The position numbers were made by a program, and so were the translations under genes. This document shows, piece by piece, positions 62,925 through 64,000 of a DNA stretch of 64,000 nucleotides (the first letter of the stretch is position 1; each line of letters opens with the position of its first letter). The notes beneath the pieces were generated by a model. It searched no databases, had not been told where the DNA came from, and saw only the letters and a list, made by a program, of their open reading frames with translations. Origin of the DNA: Embleya sp045207785 (GTDB taxonomy: Bacteria; Actinomycetota; Actinomycetes; Streptomycetales; Streptomycetaceae); the NCBI RefSeq assembly GCF_045207785.1, contig NZ_CP108776.1, forward strand, positions 3,596,001 to 3,660,000. Reading direction: 5' to 3'.

Positions 62925-63505
62925 ACGCCAAGAGCGAATTCCAGGAGCAGTTGCTCACCGAGTTGCAGGCCGTCGTCGCCGAGCGGGCGGCCGCGCCGGT
63001 CCCGCCCACTCGGCGCAGCGCCCGACGGATCGGGGCGCTCGTCGCGGTCGTCGCCGCGGCGGCCGTCTCGGCCGTGGTGGTACCGACGTTCTTCGACGGC
63101 ACGGCCACACCGGCCTATGCGGCGGAACGCGACGACGACGGCACGATCAAGATCCGCGTGCGGGAGTTCACCGACTCGTCGGGGCTCCAGGGGCGGCTTC
63201 GGGACCTGGGTGTGAACGCCGTCGTGGACTTCGTGCCCGTGGACCGGCAGTGTGCGGAGCCACGAGCGGACTTCGCCCCGTACGACCCGCTCCTGCTGAC
63301 CAGCGAGGCACCGACCGAGGAGACCGAGGGGTACCTGCGGCTGCACCCGGATCGGATCGCGCCCGGAAAGGCGCTCGTACTCGAGGTCTACTACCGGAAC
63401 GACACCGGCGGCCACGTAAGCAGCGACCGCGCCCGGATCGCGACCGGTCCGGTGGCACCCTGCCGGCTCCTGCCCGGAAAGGTCGTCGTCGGTCCCGGAA
63501 ACTGA
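62921..63505 (+). CDS. Single-pass membrane partner of the ECF sigma factor
   Basis: 194 residues. A cytoplasmic N-terminus of ~45 residues, one membrane helix (IGALVAVVAAAAVSAVVVPTFF) and an extracytoplasmic domain with two Cys (DRQCAEPR, APCRLLPG) that could form a disulfide. Coupled to the sigma gene by a 4-bp overlap. Anti-sigma function is inferred from position; no zinc anti-sigma motif is visible. Confidence 0.65.
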   Translation: MNAKSEFQEQLLTELQAVVAERAAAPVPPTRRSARRIGALVAVVAAAAVSAVVVPTFFDGTATPAYAAERDDDGTIKIRVREFTDSSGLQGRLRDLGVNAVVDFVPVDRQCAEPRADFAPYDPLLLTSEAPTEETEGYLRLHPDRIAPGKALVLEVYYRNDTGGHVSSDRARIATGPVAPCRLLPGKVVVGPGN

Positions 63506-63666
63506 CCCCGACTGCTCGGGGATCACGGGGCCGAGTCTCCGTCGTGAGGCGGGGCGCCGGGGTCGGACGTGTTCGATCCGACCCCGGCGCCCCCATGTGT
63601 GCGCTTCCACGGTGGTCCCGACCTCGACCTCGATCCCGACCTCGGCGCCCCTACCGGCTTTTGGCT

Positions 63667-63711
63667 GGTTTGTGGGTTTGATCATGAACAGCGGGTCGAT
63701 GATGTCGTCGT
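63667..63711 (+). repeat. Shared leader segment before the STAND-like gene
   Basis: GGTTTGTGGGTTTGATCATG followed by CGGGTCGATGATG; nearly identical to 61146-61190 before the membrane protein at 61189. Both copies end at a GTG start, so it is probably a duplicated leader or promoter. Confidence 0.6.
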
Positions 63712-64000
63712 GAATCGGCAGGACAACGCGGCCCCGGACGAGAACGCGGCAACGGCTGGGGACACGCCTGCCGGCGAACGCTCGATCGCGGGTGGCCGGG
63801 ATGTGGTCGGCTCAACGACCGGGGACAACTCCCCTGTCCTGAACGTGAATGTGAGCGTGGACGGACCGGTCACGGTCGTGCGCGCGGTGCCGATCCGGCC
63901 GGTGGCGTCGGTGGAGGCCCCGACGGGGTTGTGCAATGTGCCGCGGGTGGGGTTGTTCGTCGGGCGGGACGACGCGCTCCGGGCGTTGGACATCGCGCTC
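63710..64000 (+). CDS. N-terminus of a STAND-like NTPase/TPR protein (runs off the window)
   Basis: 97 codons from GTG 63710 are visible, no stop. Residues ~22-40 hold GERSIAGGRDVVGSTTGDN, followed by a VTVVRAVPIRP strand and LCNVPRVGLFVGRDDALRALDIAL, the usual lead-in (FVGRDDALRAL) to an NB-ARC-like P-loop. The internally deleted paralogue at 61683 predicts C-terminal TPRs. Family assignment depends on the part outside the window. Confidence 0.65.
   Translation, partial: MNRQDNAAPDENAATAGDTPAGERSIAGGRDVVGSTTGDNSPVLNVNVSVDGPVTVVRAVPIRPVASVEAPTGLCNVPRVGLFVGRDDALRALDIAL

Overview
The window is chromosomal DNA of a high-GC, Streptomyces-like actinomycete. Nearly every gene has strong third-position GC bias. 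Typical actinomycete families are present (HspR with a HAIR operator in front of clpB, an EtfD-like Fe-S reductase, a Yip1 membrane protein, SigE-family ECF sigma factors, PadR and Rrf2 regulators, a MTH1187 thiamine-binding protein), and start codons are often GTG or TTG.

Layout. 1-11.8 kb is ordinary core: the end of hspR, a Tat/lipoprotein metallophosphoesterase, a P-loop nucleoside kinase, clpB, an EtfD-like membrane Fe-S oxidoreductase, a Yip1 protein, a primase/polymerase-like protein, a phosphoribosyltransferase and dcd, ending at tRNA-Gly(CCC) at 11913-11986. From 11.94 to 37.77 kb lies the most unusual part: three near-identical 8.26-kb units in direct tandem plus a truncated fourth. 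Each is bounded by a 44-bp copy of the 3' half of the tRNA-Gly gene (20202, 28462, 36724; a shorter 32-bp copy at 37739). Each full unit carries a truncated excisionase-like ORF, a HigBA-type toxin-antitoxin pair, an operon of three small unrecognised genes, a divergent XRE/TPR regulator, an APH-type phosphotransferase and an AT-richer NTPase with an N-terminal PD-(D/E)XK nuclease-like domain. No integrase, transfer or replication gene is visible. I read this as a tandem accretion array of an integrase-less tRNA-borne island whose cargo looks like a defence/addiction module.

38-49 kb is accessory chromosome: a secreted metallophosphoesterase, Rrf2 and wHTH/zinc-ribbon regulators, an ECF sigma factor with a membrane partner, a cold-shock protein, a thiamine-binding protein, an esterase, an AAA ATPase/nuclease (DUF234 type) under a large composite palindrome, a PadR regulator and a divergent membrane protein. 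49.5-53.7 kb has an endonuclease/exonuclease/phosphatase-family protein, a 167-bp MITE-like inverted repeat inserted at CTAG, three small membrane proteins and a pirin. 54-59 kb is a complete lower Entner-Doudoroff operon, edd-glk-eda with translational overlaps, opposite a ROK regulator. Its 3' region carries two tandem hairpins with a compensated base pair and an intrinsic terminator.

59.3-64 kb has an ArsR-SRPBCC fusion overlapping a DHFR-family reductase, then a family of proteins sharing a short RSIxxGRDxxxSSTGD-type motif (two in a membrane protein, one in an internally deleted NTPase/TPR protein, one at the start of a STAND-like gene that leaves the window). These surround another ECF sigma/membrane-partner pair.
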